Source: Campanula takesimana
Lineage: Eukaryota > Streptophyta > Magnoliopsida > Asterales > Campanulaceae
DNA length: 64,000 bases
Direction of reading: 5' to 3'
Assembly: GCA_026119855.1 (NCBI GenBank)
Contig: JAOWBW010000439.1
Span: 744,001 to 808,000, forward strand
The notes beneath the pieces were generated by a model that was given only the letters and a program-made list of their open reading frames with translations, was not told where the DNA came from and made no database searches. Of the stretch, positions 33,768 through 44,719 are shown one piece after another; the stretch's first letter is position 1; each line of letters starts with the position of its first letter. Made by a program: the position numbers and the translations under genes.

Positions 33768-34547
33768 TGTAGATACCCCGGGGAACCACGGCTTGGCTAG
33801 AGCGGTGAATTATCCTAGGATGTCTAACTTGTTTTAGATTGTTTAGAGTCGCCACCTATGTTTTTAAAGGAACATAAGAAAAACCTGGAAATAGCCTAAT
33901 TTATGTACAAAACCAGAGATTCGGGAGAGAAGGGTTCGGGGGTTAGGTGACGGAGTGGGAAGTACTTAAACACCCACTCCGCCCCGCTTACGCGGGTCTT
34001 GCTACTATTGGTGTTCTAATATTTACATGTCCTTCAATTATTTAAATAGAAATGTGCTAACAATTGCAATGAGAAGAAAAAGGGAAAATAAAGGGGAAAT
34101 AAAATAGAATTGTTTTATTTATTTAATGATAAAGATTACATGTAACAAGTAATGTTAAAGAATTACATTAAGAGATGAAGAGAAATTAACATGGTGAATT
34201 AAAGTTAAGATTAAAATGTAGGGAGATAACCTTAACTAACTTCAATATATGAAGTAGTCATGTTGGTCATGTCCCATTAATGGGGATTGCATACTAGTAA
34301 GACTAGAATAAAAGAGAATAAAAGAAGAAGACTTGTACCTTTAGAAAGAAGACTTCAAACTTGGACTTGAAAATGGTGTTGTTGTGTAGAGATTTGTGTA
34401 GAGTTTTGTTATGTAAAACTCTTGTTGGGAGAATTTGTGTAGGGAAAATGATATAGAATTTGTGTAGAGAGAAAGTTCCAAGTCTAAAAATTGAGGTCCA
34501 AAAAAGAAGTAGAGAAGAGATCCCCTCCAATGGTGGATTGGAGGGGT

Positions 34548-34555
34548 TTTTATAG
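34548..34555 (-). promoter_or_regulatory. TATA box, gag-only element 3' LTR
   Basis: Minus-strand CTATAAAAACC context. The same sequence is at 42159-42166 in the 5' LTR, where it would start the genomic RNA. Confidence 0.7.
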
Positions 34556-34672
34556 TTGAAAGGGGATGTTTTTGGTGCCAATTCGCGGTCACAAAGAAAT
34601 ATTTCCCGGGTGAAATCCATGCAAAATAAGCAAGAGAGGGATTCTTGGGAGAAAATCTGTAACTGACGCCCC

Positions 34673-34745
34673 AGAGGCGCGCGCTTCCGGATGTACCATC
34701 GGAAGGCGCGCGCTTCTGACCTCAAAAGGCGGAGGCGCGCGGCTT
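34673..34745. promoter_or_regulatory. GGCGCGCGC motif cluster, three copies (U3)
   Basis: Copies near 34675, 34703 and 34733, two of them followed by TTC, about 118-190 bp upstream of the TATA box in element sense. The partner cluster in the 5' LTR is at 42286-42357. Confidence 0.55.
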
Positions 34746-35089
34746 TGAAAAGGCAATTTTGACAGAATGGACTAGAAAGTTAATTCTGTTATGCAGTTCA
34801 GTCCAAAACTAACGGAACCAGTTAGGAACTTAACAGAAGTAACAGAAACTAACAAAAACAAGTTAAATAAAAATACTATGTATGCAATCGGGGTGAGAGG
34901 TCCAAGGCGGGGTGTCTACAGAGCCCCTCGGCGACGTGGATTGCGAAGCAAAACGCGTCGACGAAAGAAAGACAACCGCCGAGGACATCGACAAGAGAAA
35001 ACAAAGACTCGATAAAGCAGGAATTTGAAATTACAAAGGATAGAAGTGCGCTCCCTGTGTGAGCGACTTTTGCTGATGGAAGAGGTATG

Positions 35090-35548
35090 GTGATTTGAGC
35101 GGTCCACCATGGACCAAAATTGGTGCGCGGTGCGGCATATTCTGATGCACTGTGCGGCGGTATGGTGATTTGAGCGGTCCACCATAGACCAAAATTGGTG
35201 CTCTGTGCGGCACCTGGTGATTTGAGCGGTCCACCATCGACCAGAATTGGTGCTCTGTGCGGCACCTAGTGATTTGAGCGGTCCACCATCGACCAGAATT
35301 GGTGCTCTGTGCGGCACCTGGTGATTTGAACGGTCCACCATCGACCAGAATTGGTGCTCTGTGCGGCACCTGGTGATTTGAGCGGTCCACCATCGACCAG
35401 AATTGGTGCTCTGTGCGGCACCTGGTGATTTGAGCGGTCCACCATCGACCAGAATTGGTGCTCTGTGCGGCACCTGGTGATTTGAGCGGTCCACCATCGA
35501 CCAGAATTGGTGCTCTGTGCGGCACCTGGTGCTCTGTGCGGCACCTGT
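35090..35548. repeat. 52 bp tandem repeat, about eight copies
   Basis: Units starting TGATTTGAGCGG begin at 35166, 35218, 35270, 35322, 35374, 35426 and 35478 (exact 52 bp period), with a diverged longer first unit from 35090. The later units are almost identical. It lies in the 3' untranslated region of the gag-only element, 170 bp from its 3' LTR. Because 52 is not a multiple of three, the array reads open in all three minus-strand frames. Confidence 0.95.
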
Positions 35549-35889
35549 TATGTGTATGCTTTGCAGATATATGTGCTTGTGTGAGATGCAAAATAGGAAT
35601 TGCGAAAGAAAATTGTGATTGTGGTGTGACATGTGATTTGAAAGCACCTTTGTAATGAGAGAGAAGTAAGAATGTAGAAAGTGATCTTGTGTGCGGTGTG
35701 ATTTTGAGGAAAGCATTGGATGTATTCATACCTTCACTTACCATTGCCGCTTGAGTGGAGATGGATTCCTGATGTCCGTGGAGGATGCTTTGATGGAGAA
35801 TGTCCATTCTTTAGATGTTGATGAGAGAATGCCCTTGATGTTGGGTTGGCGAGATGGTACTCTGGATGATGGGTTGGTCGTGCCAAAAG

Positions 35890-35933
35890 GCTGCCTACGT
35901 ATCCCTTGAAGAGAATCAGACCAGCGTAGTTCA
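35890..35933 (-). other. Stem-loop motif, copy 5 (gag-only element)
   Basis: Minus sense: GAACTACG, GGTCTGA, a UCUC/GGGA stem (one G-U pair) with a UUCAA loop, then ACGTAGGCAGCC. Confidence 0.65.
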
Positions 35934-36019
35934 AGGATGATGGAGAACGCTGGAGGAGAGGCTAGGAGCAAAGCAAAGTAAAGCACATACTTTTGCACAT
36001 AGAAGGAGAAAAAGAAAGA

Positions 36020-36115
36020 AAAAAACTTTTTTTTTTTTTTTTTTTTTTTTTTAGATTAGAAAGGAAAGAATATGCACACATGTGAGGAAAAGATATTTTT
36101 TTTTTTTTTTTAGGT
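36020..36115. repeat. Poly-T tracts
   Basis: Two T homopolymers (about 36027-36052 and 36098-36112). Further T runs lie at about 38708-38730 and 38783-38807. Confidence 0.85.
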
Positions 36116-38550
36116 CCGTGGGTGAACCATTTTAGCCATTGTGTGTTTGTAAAGCCAACCCAAGATCAAGTTATGCTCAGTCGAAGTCCAGATTGCTTCG
36201 CTTGAATTCTGTCGTTGTCATCGTCGTGCCCAACGAAGATTGATGTCTAGCCCCAAGAGATTTGTCGGTTATGGGGCTTCAAAAAGGCTTTTGATGCCGA
36301 GATGAGGGGTTGCTGATTGTAAAGCCCCTAGAATGCCTTTGATGCCAAATTTTGAAGGACTTGCATAGCTCCAAGATAAATCAGCTCTTGGACCATTCGA
36401 GTAAATCGCCATTTGTTGTTGTAGTGAGCAAGCCCCAAGAGGAGATCGTTGATGCCAAGCTTCGAGAGATTGCAAAGCCCCAAGTGTCGTGGGCTTGTAG
36501 ATGGCATGATGTGAAGACCTTTCATTGTAAAGCCCCAAATTATCTCGTGATTGGCTCGGCATTGAGAGCGGATGTACCGTTTGGTAGAATTCTTGATAGA
36601 GATCTCCTTCTTGCTCTTACTGGGGAGATGAATGACCTCATTGTGGTCGATACCCAAATGGCTGAGGGCTTATGTCAAAGGATGCAGTAATGTCTTGCGG
36701 TGCCGTCGAGGTCACGGAGGATAAGGTCTTGGCGTGATAAAGTCTCAAATGAGTATGCTTGCTTGACTCTTCTTGAGTTGAACTAATGACGGATCTTCGG
36801 ATGCAACTAGTGCTGTGGCCCAACTTTATCTGAGCTGCACCTTGTGCTTTTGATCTTAGAGAAGGGGGTGCTGAATTGCAGAAACATTGGGATTGGCCGT
36901 GGCATTTCCCGCTATAACCCTGTTTTGATTAGAGTTTAGCATATTGAATCTTTTTCCTTTTCTTTAAGACTTCCTTCAAAATCTCGCTGTGAGTTCTAAC
37001 AAAAATCATCAACTTCATTCATAACATCGAAGTCTTCATTTAAAACCAAGAGGCCTTTGACTTGAAGTGTTGAGAGACCCTTTGAAGCTTGATCCCTTTC
37101 ATGGAGACTACTCCCAAATTGCGTTGCTCGAGTATTGTTGCCCAAAAGACTGTCGGTCGCGAAGCCCCAATATCGCCCTTTGCTTGAATTATTGTAATGC
37201 CGTAGCCCAAAAGATTGTAGATTGCGAAGCCCATTGAGACCTTCGGTGCCGAATTGAGGAAGCTTCCAATGTTGCACATGACTTGGCTGGGGATACTGCT
37301 GGGGAGTTAATTACTCTTTGCCGAGGGAGCCTTTAAGACTTGACCGTAGCCCCTAGAGTGCCATCATTGATTGCGAGAAAGGTCCATCATTGATTGGGGG
37401 AACGAGCATGGGCACACGTGACAAGGGGGCTTTTTGACATCCCTTTTGAGGGACTTTGAGGATAGTCTCACACATCTTTCTTGAGCATAGCCCCTAGGGC
37501 GTATTGATTGCCAAATGAAGCAAAAGAATCCCTTGTTCTTGAGTCACATAGCCCCTAGGGCGTCACCATTTGTTGAGCAAAGCAAGAGTGACTCATCCTC
37601 GTGCGAGGGAATAAACATGAGAGGATCTGGCAAGAGCTACTCCATTTCTCGGGAGCCTTTCGGCGTACTTTAGAAGCACATACTTGAAGAGGCTTTGAAA
37701 GCTGGGACACATGTTGTTGCCCAAGACAATTGACTAGCTAGGGATTATTTGTGCAACCTCGTGCCCTTTTATGATGGGCTTGTTCTCGGATGGATCTTGG
37801 TTACCACGGGCCTTCTTTTCATGAACCAAAAAAATGCATACTGCTGGAGAATGATGCCGATAACCCAAGACAACCTTTGATGGTGCTATATCTTGTCGAG
37901 CCTTTTGCAATCCCAAAGTTGACTCGGTGGGGAATTGACTTGCTGAGGAGATTCAATGTAGAACTTGTCTTCTTTAGAGGCCGGGGATCTCCATTTCTCT
38001 TTCCCTTCTCTCTCTCACTCTCTCATTTTTTTTTATGACGCACCCTGTTTTTTGCCTAGACCGCCCTTTCGGGTTTTCAATCTAGCGGGCATCTCTTTTG
38101 CGTCTTCATCATTTTTTACTCGATTAATGAAGAAGTGTGCATTGACTCTAGCTGAGGAGATAAGACATGTGATTTTGTGGTGGAGACCTTTTGTCACTAA
38201 TGATGAGTGACATTGACTTGACTAGTTAAGTGTCCCTAGTATTGACATGTATTTTTTTATTGAAATGAATGACTCGCGAAGGCAAGTAAGTCATTAAGAG
38301 AGAAGAGAAGGAAAGCCCCAATTTGATTGCAAGAAATTGGGAGTATGAAGAAAGAATAGAAGTCCCTAGACTCGACAAGGAACGCGAAATGATTCCAAAT
38401 CTAAGAAAGTTGTTCAATCTTTTTGGTGATTAATTCATTGGCAAATGAATCGTACAAAGATGTCATGACAAGTTCGAGATGAAGGTCGATCACCATAACG
38501 CGCTAGGGCTAAACATATCTTCTTTCTTGCATGAGACCGGACCCGCAGGT
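36116..38550. other. Non-coding 3' interior of the gag-only element
   Basis: Contains many short imperfect repeats of the type AAAGCCCC(AA/TA) and AGCCCCTAGG(GC). No reading frame of note is present on either strand. Confidence 0.5.
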
Positions 38551-38596
38551 TGCCTACGTTCCTCCAGTGTAGAGGCTCAGGTCACCGTAGTTCTTG
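38551..38596 (-). other. Stem-loop motif, copy 6 (gag-only element)
   Basis: Minus sense: GAACTACGGTGACCTGAG, inner CCUC/GAGG stem with a 7-nt loop, then AACGTAGGCAACC. The outer CTACG/CGTAG pair is kept while the inner stem sequence differs completely from copies 1-5. Confidence 0.65.
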
Positions 38597-38778
38597 TGAA
38601 TTCTCCATTCTTCGGGATGGAATTGTTGCTTCGTCGTGTAGTTTCGTCCTCCTTTGGTGGATGGAATGATGTTGATCTTGATGTGAACTTCTTTGATTGA
38701 GGGGGATTTTTTTTTTTTTTTTTTTTTTTTGTGCTCTAACTTTTGCCTAGGTTGATTTCATGGTTTCAACCTAGCGAG

Positions 38779-38809
<31 letters not shown>

Positions 38810-39125
38810 TCCCCCTTTGAAAACTTTGCTTAATGTCTCCATGGTTGTTGCTCCACCTTTCTTTGTCGCTTGATGTCTTGGATTTGATGTTGTCGCCTTC
38901 GTCACGATGTTTAGCCCCTAGGCGTTCAAGTGATGGCCTTCGTTCCAAAACTCGTTTAGACATCTTTTCATCACTTTTGCCAAGAATTAATTGAACAACT
39001 CGGAAGAGTGTATGAGGACAAGAACGACTTTTTATTTGATGACTCAATGGACTCGAACATAGGACGAGAGAAAACATTAATGCACACATTAGAGGACTTT
39101 TGACTCTTTTTTTTTAATCCTATTT

Positions 39126-40126
39126 CTAGGTAGAGAAAGAGAAACGGAGATTGTTGTCGTCATCCCCCATGTCGTTGTAGTCTTCATTGTCATTGTAGTC
39201 TTCCATGTCACTACATTCTTCCATGTCATTGCTTGGGAACCCTTTGTCGTTGAAGCTTGTGTCATAGGGGGACTCGGCCACTTCTCGGAGCAAATTGTCA
39301 ATTCTAACCCCCGCATCATACATGCTTGAAAAACCGGAGTGAAAAGCCCCACTAAGATGAGTGCGGTAGTCCATTTTCAAACACTTCAAGAAGATGTCCA
39401 TTTGTTCCTTCTTGGAAGGCCTATCAACCATCTCGGCTAGCTTTTCATTCCAACGGAGATAGAAGTCCCCAAATGATTCATCACCCATTTGCACGGTGCT
39501 CTCCAATTCCTTCTTGGTGGGGCGGAATATGGAGTTGCCTTGATATTGTGACTTGAAGGCAAGCATAGCGGCATCCCAATTGAGGCGGGTGGAAACTAGA
39601 AGACCCATATACCAATCTTTTGCGACCCCCTCGAGAGTAAGCGGGAAGCATTGTGCCATTATTTGAGGAGACACTTTCTTTGGTAGCATGGCCCAAATGT
39701 AGGAGTCGACATGAGCGTTGGGGCAAGAGTTTCCGTTGAACTTGCCAATATCGGGCATCTTGAATTTTTTGGGAAGAGCCTCCATTGTGTTCATGAGGAG
39801 AGAAGCTCGATGAAGATCGGTGCATGGGCCCTTGTGCAAATTTAGCCCACTAAGCCTTTGGTCAATGTAGGACATGAGAGTGTTGACCAAACCGGTATCA
39901 ATGCTTTGGACCTTTCCTTCATTCGTGAGCCCCTTTAATCGGTTCTTGAGTTGAGCAACTTCTTTCTCGTGGACCGTTTTCACATGCTTGTAACGAGCTC
40001 GCCATAGATCATCATTGCGGCGGACATTCTCGGCTAGTGTATCAACTTGCTCTTTCAATGCTTCCACCATGCGGAATAACCCTCGTTGGACACGGGAATG
40101 CCGTTGTCGTTGCCATTTGAAGCCAT
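39126..40126 (-). pseudogene. Gag of the 33768 gag-only element (frameshifted near the N terminus)
   Basis: The original start is the ATG at 40126 (MASNGND...), homologous to the start at 55647 in the other gag-only element. One single-base shift near codon 15 moves the frame to the 314-codon stretch 40070-39126. That stretch begins with a coiled-coil-like segment (RRNDDLWRARYKHVKTVHEKEVAQL) and continues with a Retrotrans_gag core (FNGNSCPNAHVDSYIWAM, PLTLEGVAKDWYMGL, FGDFYLRWNEKLAEM). It ends in acidic Asp/Asn/Tyr repeats (MEDYNDNEDYND). No zinc knuckle is evident. Gag would form the virus-like particle; pol must come from another element. Confidence 0.88.
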
Positions 40127-41360
40127 TGGACCTATGGAGAGAACACGGTTGATCTTAGGATGGTCCCACAAACACCTTTTGAGTAAAATGATTTCACCCA
40201 CAAACAAGAAAAGACTCAACCACATAAGGAAAAACGACTCTTTTTTTTTTTTTTTATTTACAAAGTCGGAAGGACGTGGTCCTTTTTGGGGTTTCTAGAA
40301 AAATAGTGGAATCGTCACACTAGTATATAGACCTTCTCGCGGTCCCATATACTCATCGGATTCCACCACGCTTGTGAATCCTACATGTGTCGGGATTAAA
40401 CTAAATCAATGTAGTAAATCATACATGCGGGGACAGATTTTTATTTTCGTCCCAAAATAACCACTTTTGGGGACGGAGTTTTATTTCGTCCATTTCAACA
40501 AGTTGGCATGTATGATTTGAAGACATTAGTTTAGGGAAATCTCGGCACATGGAAACCGACTTGAGTCACGGAGTGTTAGACCCTAGACTAGAATTGTGTG
40601 GCTTGTGCTCGGCTTGAATATGAGGCTCAAAGGTCACCCCCGGCATGTAGTCATGAACTACGCCACGGGCTGAGGTTTACCGCTTCGAAAGAGCCAAGGT
40701 CGAGTGGAGCTTGAAACTTTCTAGGACGGGCCTCGACGGGTTTGGGGTTGGACTTGTGCGACTCAATAGTGAGCAGTTGATAGGAATATGTGCATGTAGT
40801 GTGAGGTCTAACATGTGACAAAACATTTTTTTTTTTCAAAAGAAATAAAAAAAAAAACAAATAAGCACATAATTACAACTTTCGAATCACCCGTGTGACC
40901 GGTAAAAATAAACAGAAAGTAAAAGAAATTGTATGCAGGCCCGGTGCCCACACACTGTCATTCTGCTCTGTTCTGCTTTCTGTGCACTGTTCTGTTTCTG
41001 GGAAATTTCCCAGAAGCGCGCGCCTCAGGGAAGTGATGTGGGAAGCGCGCGCATTGCGCAATGAATATGGGAGGCGCGCGCATCTGGGGTACCTGTCAGA
41101 ATGTTAGAAGAAACTGCGGACTCAGGGGATTGCCCTGGTCCCAAATTATGTAACTTTCCCCTGCAGAAACTTGTTAGCACAGAAATATGGAATTGAAGGA
41201 CAAGAAAGGAGGCGGGCGATTCTGGTAATTGGGGTCGGACGCGCGCGCTTTAGGCCAAGAAGGCCAGAGGCGCGCTCTTCCCACCCTTTTTACCAGAATG
41301 CCCAGAAAATAAAATAAAAGAACACCAAAAATGAAAAACGCAAGTTTAACCCTCTAAATC
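40127..41360. other. Leader of the 33768 gag-only element
   Basis: About 1.2 kb between PBS and gag, strongly similar to 54472-55646 in the other gag-only element. It holds a perfect-arm palindrome GTAGT-TCATG-ACTAC-like hairpin (40642-40664), GGGGACGGA / TCCGTCCCC-type dyads (about 40430-40500) and two GC-rich motif clusters (41011-41088, 41236-41280). Confidence 0.7.
41011..41280. promoter_or_regulatory. GCGCGCGC motif clusters in the leader
   Basis: Three AAGCGCGCGC or AGGCGCGCGC copies at 41011-41088 and two more at 41236-41280, the same motif as in the U3 of this element's LTR. Confidence 0.5.
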
Positions 41361-41379
41361 ATCCCCAGCGGAGTCGCCA
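41361..41379 (-). other. Primer-binding site, tRNA-Arg type (33768 element)
   Basis: Minus strand TGGCGACTCCGCTGGGGAT, one base from the LTR end, identical to that of element A. Confidence 0.9.
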
Positions 41380-41380
41380 C

Positions 41381-42532
41381 TGTAGATACCCCGGGGAACC
41401 ACGGCTTGGCTAGAGCGGTGAATTATCCTAGGATGTCTAACTTGTTTTAGATTGTTTAGAGTCGCCTCCTATGTTTTTAAAGGAACATAAGAAAAACCTG
41501 GAAATAGCCTAATTTATGTACAAAACCAGAGATTCGGGAGAGAAGGGTTCGGGGTTAGGTGACGGAGTGGGAAGTACTTAAACACCCACTCCGCCCCGCT
41601 TACGCGGGTCTTGCTACTATTGGTGTTCTAATATTTACATGTCCTTCAATTATTTAAATAGAAATGTGCTAACAATTGCAATGAGAAGAAAAGGGGAAAA
41701 TAAAGGGGAAATAAAATAGAATTGTTTTATTTATTTAATGATAAAGATTACATGTAACAAGTAATGTTAAAGAATTACATTAAGAGATGAAGAGAAATTA
41801 ACATGGTGAATTAAAGTTAAGATTAAAATGTAGGGAGATAACCTTAACTAACTTCAATATATGAAGTAGTCATGTTGGTCATGTCCCATTAATGGGGATT
41901 GCATACTAGTAAGACTAGAATAAAAGAGAATAAAGGAAGAAGACTTGTACCTTTAGAAAGAAGACTTCAAACTTGGACTTGAAAATGGTGTTGTTGTGTA
42001 GAGATTTGTGTAGAGTTTTGTTATGTAAAACTCTTGTTGGGAGAATTTGTGTAGGGAAAATGATATAGAATTTGTGTAGAGAGAAAGTTCCAAGTCTAAA
42101 AATTGAGGTCCAAAAAAGAAGTAGAGAAGAGATCCCCTCCAATGGTGGATTGGAGGGGTTTTTATAGTTGAAAGGGGATGTTTTTGGTGCCAATTCGCGG
42201 TCACAAAGAAATATTTCCCGGGTGAAATCCATGCAAAATAAGCAAGAGAGGGATTCTTGGGAGAAAATCTGTAACAGTCGCCCCAGAGGTGCGCGCTTCC
42301 GGATGTACCATCGGAAGGCGCGCGCTTCTGACCTCAAAAGGCGGAGGCGCGCGGCTTTGAAAAGGCAATTTTGACAGAATGGACTAGAAAGTTAATTCTG
42401 TTTTGCAGTTCAGTCCAAAACTAACGGAACCAGTTAGGAACTTAACAGAAGTAACAGAAATTAACAAAAACAAGTTAAATAAAAATACTATGTATGCATT
42501 CGGGGTGAGAGGTCCAAGGCGGGGTGTCTACA
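41381..42532 (-). repeat. 5' LTR of the 33768 gag-only element
   Basis: 1152 bp, TATA box 42159-42166, GC-rich cluster 42286-42357, flanked on the right by CTAGG. Confidence 0.95.
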
Positions 42533-42537
42533 CTAGG

Positions 42538-44646
42538 AGACGCATGGCGTTGATGCGTATGGCTCCTAGGCACATAATGTTCGCTCGTAGAAGGAGCGCA
42601 CCTTATTTCAAGAATGATTTTGCTAGAGGATGATTCATCTGTAGCTATTTCCTTCTCTTTAGCTTTCCAAATTGTTTCGTTAGGTAGACATAATGGAATG
42701 TTTGTCTCTTGACTTGTTCCTGTCTTTTACCCATTGAATTAGAATGTTTTTTCTTGGGAATTTCACGAGTTTGCTGAGGTGTAAATTCACTGTCTCTTTC
42801 ATCATAGATATCACACTTAAAGTTGTCACTAATTGATGTGAATCCCAAGCTACCTTTATTACCACTGACTTTTTGGGACTCAAAGATGCTGTCCATAGTG
42901 ACACGAGAATTGGACCACTCATTTGTAATATTTTTAAGATCAATAATTTGAGTGACCAATTCATCGTTTTGAACTTTAAGTAATGAGTTCTGTTCTGTTA
43001 GAAAAGTGTTTTTAACAGTAAGAGAAGTCATGCTCTTTATCTGCTCCTTAAAGAGGGCGAGTTCAGATTTTAATAGAGATTTCTCGGTCTTAAGCTGGGA
43101 AATTTCATCACATGAAAGTGCTAAAGCTTCCTTCATATCACTAAATCGACTTATTACCTTTTCAGCCTCTTTGAACACTTTTTCTTTCTTTTCAATGTCC
43201 TTATCATGATTGATTTTTTGAATTGATACAACTTGAGGTCTGATGTAATCACTCTTTTTGAGTTTTCTTCTTGCGCTCAGATCACATCTGGAAAATAACA
43301 ATCCACCATCTCTTTGAGCCGGAGTAAACAACCTTGTTCAATGAGCTCGCTGATGGTTGGTCTTTCTTCTTCTTTACTTATTGATGACCTGCAGATTTTC
43401 TAATGGGTTTGTTCACGATTTTTATATCAGGAACATCTTTTGAGAAGTCATCATCAGAATCAGAAACATCGTCATCTTTTGCCACCAAGCACACGAGTCC
43501 ATCATCAGAATCTTCATTGCTTTCTTCCGAGTCTGTTTCGATCCACGTATTGCGATCATTTGATGGAGATTCTTCCTCAGCAACCATTCCTTTATGACGA
43601 TTGAATTTTAGAGCGTGGCTGCTCTTTTTCTGCATGTACTCGAACTTGGGAATTGGGCAGCTCAATGCAAAATGTCCTGGTTTCCTGCAATTAAAACAAA
43701 CAAGGTCTTCTTTCCTTTTAGAATCACTGCTCCTTGTGAACTTAGGAGGAGCTCTGCTTGTAGATCCTTGAGCTTTGCTGAATGAGCTGGGTTTTGAGAA
43801 TTTTCTGAAATTCTAGAATCTCTTCACAAATAAAGTGAAGTCTTCATTATCCATGTCTAATAGCTCAGAAGTAGAGATTTTGGGATCAGAACTTTTCTCT
43901 ACATGCACTGGCACATGTGCTTCCTCTTTTTGCGCCACCATTGCTATGGACTTTGATTTTCCTTCAGTTTCACTTATACGTTGAAGTTTGAGTTCATAAA
44001 CCTTGAGATTAGCATAAAGGTTCCTTAAAGTCCAATCATCAAAAGTTTCAGCGTCTTAAAGGGCGCTAGATTTATGGAGATATCTAGATCCAAAAGCAGC
44101 AAGGAAATTAACATTTAATTCCTTATTAGAGAACTTCTTTCCAAGTGAAATACAGAGATCGATAATTTCACAGTAACATTCATAAGTCTCTCTTAAGGTT
44201 TCACCGGGGAGTTGAGAGAAATTATTGAATCTCTTTTGAACTTCGTATCTCTTGTTCTCCTTGCAAACAGTGTCTCCTTCTATATGCTCTTCAATAGCAT
44301 CCCATAATTCATTTGCGGTAGCACAATACATGTCTTGTTGTTTCATAGCCGTGCTTAGAGTGCTTAGGAGAATGTTTCTAGCTTTCCCATCATTTGCAAC
44401 TCTTCTTATTTCTTCTTTGGTCCATTATTCCTTTGGTTTCAGAATTGATGGTTGAGCAGCGTTTGTGCACGGATTTGGATTCGCTTTCATTGGGATGTAA
44501 GGTCCATAAACCACGTTGTCATGAAGCCTTTCATCGATTGAGCTGAGATGGGTCAAGATGCTGAATTTCCATACGTCAAAATGATCTTCATCAAAGACTG
44601 GAACATGAGTGTAGTTTGCAGTTGCCATAGGTTTTGAGTTTGCCAT
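42538..44646 (-). pseudogene. Sirevirus gag (outer)
   Basis: Starts at 44646 (MANSKPMATANYTHVPVFDEDHF shortened; FDVWKFSILTHL block). After a TAA near 44425 the UBN2-type gag core follows (NELWDAIEEHIEGDTV, KRFNNFSQLPGETL). Another stop lies near 44056. The zinc knuckle CFNCRKPGHFALSC is at about 43710-43670, followed by the acidic tail with DDGLVCLVAKDDD. A long coiled-coil region comes next (43260-42900: ISQLKTEKSLLKSEL, LTEQNSLLKVQNDEL). The coding region is cut at 42538 by the gag-only element. The large gag with coiled coil and the acidic CLVA tail is Sirevirus-like. Confidence 0.9.
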
Positions 44647-44705
44647 TTCGAATTGGCACCCAAGCTGTTAAGCTTGAAAAACAAAAACGTTTTATGAAGG
44701 TGTTT

Positions 44706-44717
44706 GCTCTGATACCA
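44706..44717 (-). other. Primer-binding site, initiator-Met tRNA (outer Sirevirus)
   Basis: Minus strand TGGTATCAGAGC, two bases after the 5' LTR end. Confidence 0.9.
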
Positions 44718-44719
44718 CT

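Larger units (their letters stand above)
33768..34920 (-). repeat. 3' LTR of the 33768 gag-only element
   Basis: 1153 bp. TATA box (TATAAAAA, minus) at 34548-34555 and a cluster of three GGCGCGCGC-type motifs at 34673-34745 upstream of it in element sense. Confidence 0.95.
33768..42532 (-). mobile_element. Gag-only (TR-GAG-like) LTR element with tRNA-Arg PBS
   Basis: LTRs 33768-34920 (1153 bp) and 41381-42532 (1152 bp) start TGTAGATACC and end GTGTCTACA. The flanks carry the perfect duplication CTAGG (33763-33767 and 42533-42537). About nine substitutions separate the LTRs (about 0.8%). The PBS at 41361-41379 matches tRNA-Arg, so the element is in minus orientation; a purine tract (GAGGGGCTC) lies beside the left LTR. 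The only protein is a Retrotrans_gag-type Gag (40126-39126). No protease, RT or integrase is present in 6.5 kb. Terminal repeats plus gag without pol matches the published TR-GAG idea; the link to Ogre/Tat rests on the PBS and gag style. Confidence 0.9.

Noticed and set aside
35090..35548. CRISPR-like regular repeat array
   Set aside because: Units are directly abutting with no unique spacers, in a plant retrotransposon; it is an ordinary tandem repeat.
34916..35807. Long 258-266 codon frames on the minus strand as a protein gene
   Set aside because: They are open only because a 52 bp repeat cycles through frames; no start context or homology is visible.
36116..38550. Possible host gene fragment captured by the gag-only element
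   Set aside because: The repeated AAAGCCCC-type phrases looked exon-like at first, but no continuous frame or splice pattern supports a gene.
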